Origin: Kitasatospora acidiphila
GTDB taxonomy: Bacteria; Actinomycetota; Actinomycetes; Streptomycetales; Streptomycetaceae
Reading direction: 5' to 3'
Assembly (NCBI RefSeq): GCF_006636205.1
Contig: NZ_VIGB01000003.1
Span: 1,984,001-2,048,000 of the forward strand
Length of the DNA stretch: 64,000 nucleotides
Shown: positions 8,249 through 15,832 of the stretch, piece after piece
Position numbering within the stretch: the stretch's first letter is position 1
Layout of the letters: each line of letters begins with the position of its first letter
The notes under the pieces: model-generated
The model's database searches: none
The model's input: the letters and a program-made list of their open reading frames with translations, nothing else
What the model was told of the DNA's origin: nothing
Position numbers and translations under genes: made by a program

Positions 8249-8284
8249 GCGGCGCCGCTCTTGGCAGAGCGGCGCCGCTTTCGT
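8249..8284 (+). terminator. Rho-independent-like terminator of cold-shock gene
   Basis: Perfect 12-bp stem GCGGCGCCGCTC (8249-8260) and its complement (8267-8278) with a 6-nt loop, followed by TTTCGTT. It lies 20 bp after the cold-shock stop and faces the convergent FkbM-like gene. Confidence 0.8.
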
Positions 8285-8382
8285 TCAACTGCTGTCACCG
8301 CTGCGGTTGAACAGTGCCAGGTGGCCGTCGCCGTGGCAGGTCACGGTCGACAGCCGCCGGAAGGTCCAGCCGAGGCCTCGGA

Positions 8383-9081
8383 TCACGCGCCGAGCAGCAG
8401 GATCGGGCGGCTGGTGAACAGGTAGCTGCCGCAGGCCGTGGTCGCCTCGGTCACGGGCTGCCACTGCCGGCCCTGCCACCGGTACATCAGATATCCGAGG
8501 GTGTTGGTGAGCCCGCGTACCAGGACCGCCGACTCGATGCCGCTGTCCTGGCAGACACGATCCTCCAACTCCACCAGGAGGGCGGGCCGGTGGCGCAGCA
8601 AGGTGCTGAACGAGCCGAGCACCACCGCAGCCTCGGTCACGCCGACGTTGATGAAGTCGACCCGCTCCAGGCTGAGCTGACGGCAGAACACGTCCACGAT
8701 GTCGGCGGAACCAGCGGGCGCGGGCAGCCGGAGGGTTCCGGGCTCGCTCGCCCGAGCCGGCAGCGAGCGATGCACCACGATGTTGCGACGGCCGAACAGT
8801 GCCCCGGCGACGGTGAGCCACCGGGGCGTCGAACGCAGCGGTTCGAGGCAGTGCACCTGCCCGGTCGGGCCGGCGAGGATCGACAACGTCCAGGTGACGA
8901 GGTGCGGTTCGGCCCGCACCTCCAGGCAGACCGAGCCCGGTCGGACCAGCTCCCGCAGGCCGGCCGGCCGCCGCCGGGAGACCCATCTCAGGGCCGTCGC
9001 GAAGTCCGCAAGGACCGCTCCCCGGCGTGTCGGACCGCTGGCTGCTGCCACCTCGCCCCGGGCGGGCGTCTTGCGGTTCAT
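8383..9081 (-). CDS. FkbM-family methyltransferase-like protein, degenerate SAM motif
   Basis: This 232-residue protein has the FkbM fold pattern. A motif I-like strand (GSVCLEVRAEPH) comes near residue 48, and a motif II-like block (GQVHCLEPLRSTPRWL) near 75. Then follow RVDFINVGVTEAAVVLGSFSTLLRHRP and the C-terminal LLVELED with YLMYRWQGRQWQPV. Canonical members have D-V-G-A-N at motif I and D-F-I-K-I-D-V-E-G for motif III. Here the glycine-rich loop and the acidic residues are lost (E-V-R-A, N-V-G-V-T). It may therefore no longer bind S-adenosylmethionine. It sits between relics of other biosynthetic genes. The ATG at 9081 is the only good start. Confidence 0.6.
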   Translation of the reverse strand: MNRKTPARGEVAAASGPTRRGAVLADFATALRWVSRRRPAGLRELVRPGSVCLEVRAEPHLVTWTLSILAGPTGQVHCLEPLRSTPRWLTVAGALFGRRNIVVHRSLPARASEPGTLRLPAPAGSADIVDVFCRQLSLERVDFINVGVTEAAVVLGSFSTLLRHRPALLVELEDRVCQDSGIESAVLVRGLTNTLGYLMYRWQGRQWQPVTEATTACGSYLFTSRPILLLGA

Positions 9082-9230
9082 CGGTTGCTATCTCCTCCGG
9101 GCATCAGATCTCAGAGCGAGGCTAGCCACCCGTCACCGCTTATGGATCTTCCTGGACGTTGATATTGGACACATCTCTGGATGTACTCGGCGGAACAATA
9201 TCCCCCCGGCCGACGGTGATTGACTGTCCG

Positions 9231-9785
9231 TCAGGAACCGGGTGGGACGGAGCTGGAGGATCCACCGCGCGGCCGTTCGGCGAACCAGACTTGCGCACCG
9301 GCCACCACGGTTCCGGTGGAGCCGCCGAACAGGAAGCCCTGGTCGGCCAGCCGGTGGCAGGCCCGCACCGTGTCCGGCTCCGGCACCAGCAGGATGTCGT
9401 CGACGAAGGACTCGTCCAGCATCGGGGGCCGGACCCCGGAGCCCAGTCCGGGGATCAGCCGACGGGCCGGCTCCCCGCCGAAGATCACCGAACCGACGCT
9501 GTCGACCGCCACGGTGCGGACCTGCGGCCGGTGCTCCTTGAACCAGCGGGCGCAGCCCACCAGGGTGCCGGTGGTGCCGGCGCCGACGAACGGCACGTCG
9601 AGCTCGGGGAACTGCTCGGCGATCCGCGGCGCGGTCCGCCGGTGATGCGCACGCCAGTTGTTGGGGTTTCCGTACTGGTTGAGCCAGAGGTAGCGCGGGT
9701 CGCTGTCGCAGAGCTGCCGCACGTAGGCGAGCCGGGCGCCGAGCAGTCCGCTCACCGGATCGGGCTCGGTGACCAGTTGGACGCC
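9231..9785 (-). pseudogene. SbnA-like PLP cysteine-synthase-family enzyme, N-terminus lost
   Basis: The minus strand encodes only the C-terminal half of a cysteine synthase/SbnA-type enzyme (2,3-diaminopropionate or O-phosphoserine chemistry). Readable family segments are [15 protein letters not shown], the [12 protein letters not shown] region, [19 protein letters not shown] (PLP-phosphate loop), [24 protein letters not shown] and [14 protein letters not shown]. The PLP-lysine region and everything before VTEPDP are absent. Upstream of about 9775 the DNA belongs to an enoyl-CoA hydratase remnant on the opposite strand. The reading frame runs on into that DNA but the added sequence is not protein-like. 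Confidence 0.75.
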
Positions 9786-9998
9786 TGCGTCGCCGAGTGG
9801 ACCGACGACCTGCTGCGCAGTGCGCCGCTGTCGGTCCGGGCGATCAAGGAGGCGGCGATGCGGTCGGTGGACATGCCGCTCGCCGAGGCGTTCGCTGCCG
9901 AATTCGTCTGGGAGCGGCGGCGGCAGCGGAGCACGGACGTGCTGGAGGGTCCCCGGGCCTTCGCCGAGAAGCGCGGACCGGTGTGGCTTGGACACTGA
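9773..9998 (+). pseudogene. Enoyl-CoA hydratase/isomerase C-terminal stump
   Basis: The plus strand encodes about 75 residues that match the C-terminal helical tail of crotonase-family enzymes: [37 protein letters not shown], then [17 protein letters not shown]. The active-site half is missing. The upstream boundary coincides with the truncation point of the SbnA-like relic on the other strand. One deletion apparently removed both 5' ends. A terminator-like hairpin follows at 10008. Confidence 0.7.
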
Positions 9999-10007
9999 GC
10001 ACCACGG

Positions 10008-10049
10008 GCGGGGCGGCCCGGTCGGACACCTCCGACCGGGCCGCCCCGC
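10008..10049. terminator. Long GC hairpin, bidirectional terminator
   Basis: Perfect 19-bp stem (10008-10026 with 10031-10049) closed by a CACC loop, between the converging hydratase stump and StrR copy 2. It has no U-tract, which is common for actinobacterial terminators. Confidence 0.7.
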
Positions 10050-10066
10050 GACTCTCCTGCAGTGGC

Positions 10067-11155
10067 TCAGCTGCCCAACGCCTCTGCCAGCGGCGGCTCC
10101 TGACGGTGACTCAGTGATCGCACCCGCTCGTCCAGTTCCTGGGCGAACTCCTGCCAGGTCGCCGCGTACTGCCGGGCCAGGCTGACCACCAGGTCGCTGC
10201 AGTGCGGGGGAACGGCCGCGGTCAGCTCGGACCACTGGTGGGTCCCGAGGGAGTTCTGCCGCAGCAGCCGGAGCAGTTGGCGGCCCTCCTCCTTGTGTCG
10301 CAGCGACGGGTCGCGGAGCAGCTTCTCCAGCAACTCGGTCGGGTCGCCCTGGACCAGCCGAAGCGGCCGGGCGGAGCTGCCGCGGCCGCCCTGGACGGCC
10401 TGGCGGTCCAGGGCGGCCGAGGCGGTGGTCACGCCGGCGGCCAGCGGGCCCTCGCCCGCTCTCAGCCGCTTGCGCACGTCGCTGGCGGTGGCCGGTGACA
10501 CGCCGGCGATCCGCGCGAGTTCACGCGCCGAGGCGTCGGGGCGCTCCGCGATCAGTTCGGCCACCCGGAGTCGGCCGAGTGCTCCGTTCACCGGGCGCAC
10601 CCGGCCGTCCCTGCCGACCCGCCCGTCCAACTGCGCGTCCGCCGCAGTTGAACGCTTGCGGGTCGCGGCGACCGTCTTGGCGCCGACGCCGGCGATCCGA
10701 GCGATCGCCCGGTCGGAGAGGGCAGGGTGCGAGGAGATGATCCGTTCGACCGCCGCCCGGCGATCGGCCAGCGAAAGCGGCAGGCCGTGCGACACATTGG
10801 CCTCGACCGCCCGCAGGAATGCGTCCTCGGCGGGACCGTCGTAGAACTCGACCTCGATGCTCTGACGGCCCTTCACGAAAGCTGCCATCAGCCGGTGAAT
10901 GCCGTCGATCACCTTCATGGTGCGGCGCTCCACCAGGATCGGCGGGAGGGCTGACTCCAGTCCGGCCAGCAGCATGACGTGCTCGACGTCATGCCCGGCC
11001 GAGCGGAGCGGCTCACCCGCCAGCAAGCTGGTGATCGGGACCGTCACCGTCGTACCCCGAACCTCTGCCCCGCCGCTTGCCACCCCCGCTTCAACGACCT
11101 CGGCGCCTTCCGCGCCGGATCGATGGACTCGCAAGACGCCGCCAAGCTGATCCAC
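10067..11155 (-). CDS. StrR-like pathway-specific activator, copy 2
   Basis: This 362-residue paralogue of the protein at 6008-7048 has the same three blocks. They are a ParB-like N-domain (PPILVERRTMKVIDGIHRLM, VEANVSHGLPLSLADRRAAV), a central HTH (ARELARIAGVSPATASDVRKRL) and a C-terminal helical block (DPSLRHKEEGRQLLRLLRQNS). The GTG at 11155 is preferred because GGGGGAG lies 7 nt upstream and because it aligns with the TTG of copy 1. An ATG at 11170 is possible but has no ribosome site. The family activates antibiotic clusters by binding inverted repeats. The cluster it once served is probably the eroded one around it. Confidence 0.86.
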   Translation of the reverse strand: MDQLGGVLRVHRSGAEGAEVVEAGVASGGAEVRGTTVTVPITSLLAGEPLRSAGHDVEHVMLLAGLESALPPILVERRTMKVIDGIHRLMAAFVKGRQSIEVEFYDGPAEDAFLRAVEANVSHGLPLSLADRRAAVERIISSHPALSDRAIARIAGVGAKTVAATRKRSTAADAQLDGRVGRDGRVRPVNGALGRLRVAELIAERPDASARELARIAGVSPATASDVRKRLRAGEGPLAAGVTTASAALDRQAVQGGRGSSARPLRLVQGDPTELLEKLLRDPSLRHKEEGRQLLRLLRQNSLGTHQWSELTAAVPPHCSDLVVSLARQYAATWQEFAQELDERVRSLSHRQEPPLAEALGS

Positions 11156-11201
11156 TCTTAACTCCCCCATTGGATGCAGGCTGAGAATCCGCCGCTCACA
11201 G
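11156..11201 (-). promoter_or_regulatory. Leader of StrR copy 2, conserved with copy 1
   Basis: The 46 bp before the GTG share an ordered set of blocks with the leader of copy 1 (7049-7091): CTGTGAGC, CGG-TTCT, ATCCAA-GGGG, and GATCAG/AATCAG just inside the gene. Conservation outside the coding region points to a recent duplication or to a shared operator or 5' UTR element. Confidence 0.5.
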
Positions 11202-11410
11202 GAGGGTTGAGGAGTACGCCGGGGGCCATCGGCATGCCGAACACCAAAAGAGGTCACACCAGCCCCCGACCGACACTCCTGTCCCGCCATTCCCGTCAGC
11301 CGCCCACTCACCATCGTCACCATTCAAGGCGCAACTGTCGAGACGTCAGGTACACGTCCGTACTGTGGCAGGTCGACGATGGCGGTCCCAGAGCGGGAAC
11401 CGGCTGCCTG

Positions 11411-12571
11411 CTAGCCGGCGTGGCGTGCCGTGGACAGCTCGGACTCGACCGGCTCCGGAACCAGCAGCTCGGTGAGATGGCGGGCCGAGGCCTCCCAGGA
11501 CCAGGACTCCTGCACCCACTCCCGGCCGGCGGCGCCCATCTGCGCCCGGTCCGGGGCGAGCAGGATCCCGGTCAGCGCCGCGGCTATCGCCGCCGGGTCG
11601 GCGCCATTCACCACGCGTCCGGTCCTGCCGTCCAGCACGGTGTCGGGTGCACCGCCGGACCGGCCGACCAGCACCGGCAGGCCGCTCGCGGCGGCCTCCA
11701 GGAAGACGATGCCCAGGCCCTCGGCCTCCAGCCCGAACTTGCGGGTCCGGCACGGCATCGCGAAGGCGTCGGCGGCGGCGTAGTACGGCGGCGTCTCGGC
11801 GTGCGTCTTGCCGCCCGTGAAGATCACCGACCCCGGAGCGAGGCGCTCGGCCAGCCGGCGGAGCTCCGCCTCGTGCGGCCCCTTGCCGACCACCAGCAGC
11901 ACCGCCTCCGGGACCGAGCGCTGGATCAGCGGGAGCGAGCGGATCAGCATGTCCTGCCCCTTGCGCGGCACCATCCGCGCCACGCAGACGATGATCCGCT
12001 TGTCCTGCAGTCCGAGTTCCGTACGCAGGGCCGCACCTGACTCGGCGTCAGGCCGGAACAGTCCGGCGTCGACACCGGGCACCAGCCGGCTGAGCCGGGC
12101 CCGGGGCCCGAGGGCGGGAGCTATCCGGTCCCTGGTGTACTGACCGAGGTAGGTGACCGCGTCGACGCTGCCGCCGATCCGCCGCAGCAGCTGCCGCGCG
12201 CCGGGGATCCTGGCCCACCAGATCTCGTGTCCGTGGGTGGTGGCCACCATGCGCCGTATCCCGTTGCGGCGCAGCGTGGGCGCCATCAGCGCGAGCGGCG
12301 CGGCGGCGCCGAACCAGACCCGGTCGCAGCCGTGCTCGCGGGCTATTTCGACCGCTCGCCGGCCGACCCGGGCGGTGGGCAGCAGCATCCGGCTGGAGTC
12401 GCGCACCACCGGGAAGGGGAGGGTGGCGTCATAGGCGTGATCGCCCGGCTCGCGGGAGGTGTAAACGACGACGTCGTCCGCCGGCATCCGCGTGACCATC
12501 GCATGGACGAAGGTCTCGATCCCACCCTGTCGGGGCGGAAAGTCATTCGTTATGACAAGGGTGGAGGCCAT
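11411..12571 (-). CDS. GT4 glycosyltransferase, PimB-like mannosyltransferase
   Basis: This 386-residue GT-B glycosyltransferase resembles actinobacterial PimB, which adds mannose from GDP-mannose to phosphatidylinositol mannosides on the cytoplasmic face. The N-terminus has the donor/acceptor loop NDFPPRQGGIETFV. The linker carries VPGVDAGLFRPD, and the C-terminal domain has VARMVPRKGQDMLIRSLP, VGKGPHEAELRRLA and the E-x7-E motif EGLGIVFLEAAASGLPV. The ATG at 12571 places the GGIE motif at residue 16, as in the family. A related mannose-lipid gene (Ppm-like, 20465-21205) is elsewhere in the window. Confidence 0.88.
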   Translation of the reverse strand: MASTLVITNDFPPRQGGIETFVHAMVTRMPADDVVVYTSREPGDHAYDATLPFPVVRDSSRMLLPTARVGRRAVEIAREHGCDRVWFGAAAPLALMAPTLRRNGIRRMVATTHGHEIWWARIPGARQLLRRIGGSVDAVTYLGQYTRDRIAPALGPRARLSRLVPGVDAGLFRPDAESGAALRTELGLQDKRIIVCVARMVPRKGQDMLIRSLPLIQRSVPEAVLLVVGKGPHEAELRRLAERLAPGSVIFTGGKTHAETPPYYAAADAFAMPCRTRKFGLEAEGLGIVFLEAAASGLPVLVGRSGGAPDTVLDGRTGRVVNGADPAAIAAALTGILLAPDRAQMGAAGREWVQESWSWEASARHLTELLVPEPVESELSTARHAG

Positions 12572-13140
12572 GACTGCGAGGTTTCCTTCAGCGATGGGGT
12601 CAAGGGGCGACGCCGAACCGCGACCCTAACACCCGGCGCGCAGCGGGCGGCCGCGCGCCCCGACCGGCGTGCGGCCGGGGTGCGCGGGACCGGTCCTACC
12701 GCTGGGCCATGGCCTCGATCAGGCTCTTGGGCCGCATGTCGGTCCAGTTCTGTCGTCTTGTCCTATGAGCTGCCTTCGAAGGCAACCTGTGGAGGATTCA
12801 GCACGGACGGGGAGGGGGTCAACAGAGCCTGAGTCCGCCGGCCGTTCGCACAGGCCTCGCCGGCTCGTCGTCTGCAGTGGTTACCCTGGTCCGGGACATC
12901 CTGGCGCAACCGCGTCGGGGCGTTGCCGCGGTCCCGGGTGGACTCCGACCGAGGGGAGGCGAGTGACATGGACTGCAGTAGTACGGGCCCTCACAGCCCC
13001 GCCCCAGCCCGCCCTCGTGCCTACCTCGGCGTACGGTGACCGAGCAGTAACCGGTGCCTCCCGTCGGTCGGTTGGCCTTTCCAGCCAACTCGCCGACGAC
13101 TGCTGCCGGTTGCCGCCGCCGACCGGCCAGGAGACCCGCC
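12572..13140. other. Long intergenic stretch: MbtH scar and unexplained MgtC leader
   Basis: No intact gene is seen. The first part holds a GC-rich inverted-repeat region (12640-12690) and the MbtH remnant described separately. From about 12820 to 13140 lies a long potential leader of the MgtC-like gene. It contains an AGGGGAGGCGAG block and several short inverted repeats. I could not fit it to the M-box magnesium riboswitch by eye. Confidence 0.4.
12696..12749 (-). pseudogene. MbtH-family C-terminal scar
   Basis: Reading the minus strand gives NWTDMRPKSLIEAMAQR followed by TAG. NWTDMRPxSL is the hallmark C-terminal motif of MbtH-like NRPS partners (about 70 aa). The sequence upstream of the tryptophan is not MbtH-like and meets no start, so only the last 17 codons survive. 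Confidence 0.6.
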
Positions 13141-13866
13141 ATGCACGCACTGAGCACCTTCGACTTCCTCATCCGCCTCGCCACCGGCGTCGGCTGCGGC
13201 GCGCTGATCGGCGTGGAGCGCCAGTGGCGCGCCCGGATGGCTGGCCTGCGCACCAACGCCCTGGTCGCCACCGGGGCCACGCTGTTCGTCCTCTACAGCG
13301 AGGCGGTCGGCGACACCGGCAGCCCCACCCGGGTCGCGTCCTACGTGGTCTCCGGGATCGGCTTCCTCGGCGGTGGGGTGATCCTGCGGGACGGCGCCGG
13401 GGTGCGCGGGCTGAACACCGCGGCGACGCTCTGGTGCTCGGCCGCCGTCGGTGTGCTGGCCGCCTCCGGCAAGCTCGACCTGGCCTGGCTGGCCGCGTTC
13501 ACCGTGCTCGCCGTGCACCTGGTGCTGCGGCCCGCCGGCCGCCTGCTGGACCGGGCGCCGTCCGCCGGCACCGACCCGGACGCCACCCTGCGCGCCACCA
13601 TCCACCTGGACTGCGAGCGGCGCTCCGAGACCCACATCCGCGCGCTGCTGCTGCAGGCGCTGGCCGCCTCCGGGCTGGCACCGCTCGGCCTGCGGGCCAA
13701 CCGCGACGCCGACGACGCGGAGACCACGCTGCAGGCCTCCGTGGCGATCAGCGGCGATGCCACCGCGGCGCTGGAGCAGGTGATCACCCGGCTGTCGCTG
13801 GAGCCCGGGGTGACGGACCTGCACTGGCACCTGGAGGCGGAGCAGGAGGCCGAGGCGCTGGCCTGA
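13141..13866 (+). CDS. MgtC/SapB-family membrane protein
   Basis: This 241-residue integral membrane protein is of the MgtC/SapB family, associated with growth at low magnesium and control of ATP synthase. About four hydrophobic helices cover residues 1-125. Conserved segments are GCGALIGVERQWRARMAGLRTNALVATGATLF and VVSGIGFLGGGVILRDG, followed by GLNTAATLWCSAAVGVLAA. A soluble ACT-like C-terminal domain of about 100 residues follows, as in the longer members. The ATG at 13141 is preceded by AGGAGA; an upstream in-frame start at 13054 would add an unlikely arginine-rich tail. The next genes also concern divalent cations. Confidence 0.88.
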   Translation: MHALSTFDFLIRLATGVGCGALIGVERQWRARMAGLRTNALVATGATLFVLYSEAVGDTGSPTRVASYVVSGIGFLGGGVILRDGAGVRGLNTAATLWCSAAVGVLAASGKLDLAWLAAFTVLAVHLVLRPAGRLLDRAPSAGTDPDATLRATIHLDCERRSETHIRALLLQALAASGLAPLGLRANRDADDAETTLQASVAISGDATAALEQVITRLSLEPGVTDLHWHLEAEQEAEALA

Positions 13867-13953
13867 GCGCGGCTCGGGGCAGGTAGGCGCCCTCCGGACC
13901 GGGCGCACCCCGGACGACTGGGCGCACCCTGGAGACGAGGGAGGTGTCCGTCC

Positions 13954-14439
13954 ATGCTCCAGGTACCGCAGCTGCGCCGGCTGCTCCGGCCCCGGACCGC
14001 CGAGGGCACTGCCGTGCTGACCGTGCTGACCGTGCTGGCGGTCGCCATGATCGCGATGGCGTTCGCCCCGGTCGACGACCGGCCGCTGGTCGGCGGTCTG
14101 CTGATCGGCGCGGCGGCGCTCGCCATTGCGGCACTGCTGCTCGCCCTGCGGCTGCGGCGGGCGGCCGCCCACGCCTCCTGGCCGCCCCTGCCGCCGGCCG
14201 CCGCCGAGCCCCCCGGGCCGTGGTTCACCGCCGACTCCCTGGCCGACTACCCCGCCGAGGAGCTGGCCGCCCTGGTGGCCACGCTCGACGAACCGCCCAG
14301 CCCGCACCAGCTGGAGGCTGCCTGGGTCAGTGCCACCCACGGCCGTGACGTCGTCTGGCTGGAGCACCACTTCGGGCTGCCCGGGCCGATCGCCCGCACC
14401 CTGGTCGCGGCCGCCCGGCGCCGCATCCCGGCCGGGTAG
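13954..14439 (+). CDS. Small membrane protein of unknown function
   Basis: This 161-residue protein is not recognised. It has two hydrophobic helices (AVLTVLTVLAVAMIAMAF and VGGLLIGAAALAIAALLLAL, residues about 20-65) followed by a soluble proline- and alanine-rich tail. The tail has an acidic segment and ends RRRIPAG. It sits between the MgtC-like gene and the MgtE-sensor gene on the same strand, so it may belong to the same cation-related group. The start is an ATG with GGGAGG upstream. Confidence 0.65.
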   Translation: MLQVPQLRRLLRPRTAEGTAVLTVLTVLAVAMIAMAFAPVDDRPLVGGLLIGAAALAIAALLLALRLRRAAAHASWPPLPPAAAEPPGPWFTADSLADYPAEELAALVATLDEPPSPHQLEAAWVSATHGRDVVWLEHHFGLPGPIARTLVAAARRRIPAG

Positions 14440-14518
14440 CCGCGCTGAGCCGATCGGGGTGATCCCCCAGTGCCCCCGGCCGCGCCACCGCGAGCCGCCG
14501 GGCGCCCCCGCTAGCTTC

Positions 14519-15832
14519 ATGCGGGTGGAACGAGTGGTGGTGCTCTCCCAACTGCTGCGCCGCCCGTTGACCGGGCGCAACGACGAACCGGTGGGGCGGC
14601 TGGCCGACGTGATCGTCCGGCTCCGTGGGCGCGACTACCCCGTCGTCACCGGGCTGGTCGCCCGGATCAGCGCCCGCGAGGTGTTCCTGCCGATCACCCA
14701 GGTCGCCGCGTTCGGCGGCGAGCGGATCCGGCTCACCAGCGAGGTGGTCGACCTGCGCCCGTTCGAGCGGCGCGAGGGCGAGGTGCTGCTGCGCCGGGAC
14801 GTGCTCGGCCACCGGGTGATCGACGTGGCCGACGCCGAACTCGTCCGCGCCCACGATCTGGAACTGCGCGACCGCCCGGACGGCTGGGTGGTGGACCGCC
14901 TGGACACGCATCCGCACCGGCCCCGGCTGTTCGGCTTCTTCGCCGGCGAGTCACCGCCGCAGTGGCGGGACTGGAAGGCCTTCGAACCGCTGATCGGCCA
15001 CGCCCAGTCGGCCCGGGTCCGCGGCCCCTTCGGCCGCCTCGGCAAACTCAAGCCGGCCGACCTCGCCGACCTGCTGGAGGACGCCAACCGCACCGAGTCC
15101 GCCGAGATCCTCTCGACCGTGCACGCCGACCCCGAGCTGGAGGCCGACGTCTTCGAGGAGTTGGAGCCCGACTCGCAGACCCGGCTGCTCGCCGAGCGCA
15201 GCGACGCCGAGATCGCCGCCGTGCTGGCCCGGATGCGCGCCGACGACGCCGCCGACGCCATCAACGACCTGCCACAGCGCCGCAGGCAGCCCGTCCTGGA
15301 CGCCCTGCCGGCCGGGCAGCGCACCAAGGTGCTCACCCTGATGGGCTTCAACCCGTCCAGCGCGGGCGGCCTGATGGCCCTGGACTTCGTCACCGCCGCG
15401 CCGGACGCCACCGCCGCCGAGGTGCTCGCCCGGGTGCGGGCCGCTCGCATCATGCAGCCGGAGGCCCTCACCAGCGTCTATGCGATCGAGGCGGGCGAAC
15501 GGTTGTCCGGCACCGCGACCCTGGTGACCCTCGTCCAGGCCGAACCGACCACGCCGCTGCGGGAGTTGATGGCGACCGAGCCGGTCTGCGTGCTCCCCGA
15601 CACCGACGCCGAGGACGTCGCGCTGCTGATGGCCGACTACAACCTGCTGACCGTGCCCGTGGTGGACGAGCAGGACCGGATCCTGGGCGTGATCACCGTG
15701 GACGATCTGCTGGCGACCGTCATCCCGGAGGACTGGCGCCGCCGCGAGCCCGCGCCGCACCCGGCGCACTGGACGGCGGACGAGAACCCGGCGAACCCGG
15801 CGAACGCGGAGCGCACGGAGCCGGAAGGGTGA
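14519..15832 (+). CDS. MgtE-type cytosolic domains (PRC-barrel, MgtE-N, CBS pair) without channel
   Basis: This 437-residue soluble protein has three parts. The N-terminal 150 residues resemble paired PRC-barrel domains (SQLLRRPLTGRNDEPVGRLADVIVR). Residues about 165-280 are an MgtE N-domain of helical repeats (KPADLADLLEDANRTESAEIL, MRADDAADAINDLP, then LMGFNPSSAGGLMALDFV). Residues about 285-410 form two CBS domains ending VVDEQDRILGVITVDDLL. In MgtE channels these domains sense cytosolic magnesium and gate the pore, but no membrane part is present here. The stop overlaps the GTG of the NRAMP-like gene, so it is likely a separate regulatory subunit for that carrier. The ATG at 14519 was chosen; a GTG at 14525 is equally possible. 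Confidence 0.82.
   Translation: MRVERVVVLSQLLRRPLTGRNDEPVGRLADVIVRLRGRDYPVVTGLVARISAREVFLPITQVAAFGGERIRLTSEVVDLRPFERREGEVLLRRDVLGHRVIDVADAELVRAHDLELRDRPDGWVVDRLDTHPHRPRLFGFFAGESPPQWRDWKAFEPLIGHAQSARVRGPFGRLGKLKPADLADLLEDANRTESAEILSTVHADPELEADVFEELEPDSQTRLLAERSDAEIAAVLARMRADDAADAINDLPQRRRQPVLDALPAGQRTKVLTLMGFNPSSAGGLMALDFVTAAPDATAAEVLARVRAARIMQPEALTSVYAIEAGERLSGTATLVTLVQAEPTTPLRELMATEPVCVLPDTDAEDVALLMADYNLLTVPVVDEQDRILGVITVDDLLATVIPEDWRRREPAPHPAHWTADENPANPANAERTEPEG

Noticed and set aside
9786..10235. Extension of the SbnA-like frame upstream to an apparent full-length protein
   Set aside because: The added translation is the antisense of the hydratase stump and of StrR copy 2 and lacks the PLP-lysine region, so it is not real coding sequence.
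12820..13140. Possible magnesium riboswitch (M-box) before the MgtC-like gene
   Set aside because: The conserved M-box blocks could not be recognised by eye. A covariance search would decide; without it the leader is left unassigned.
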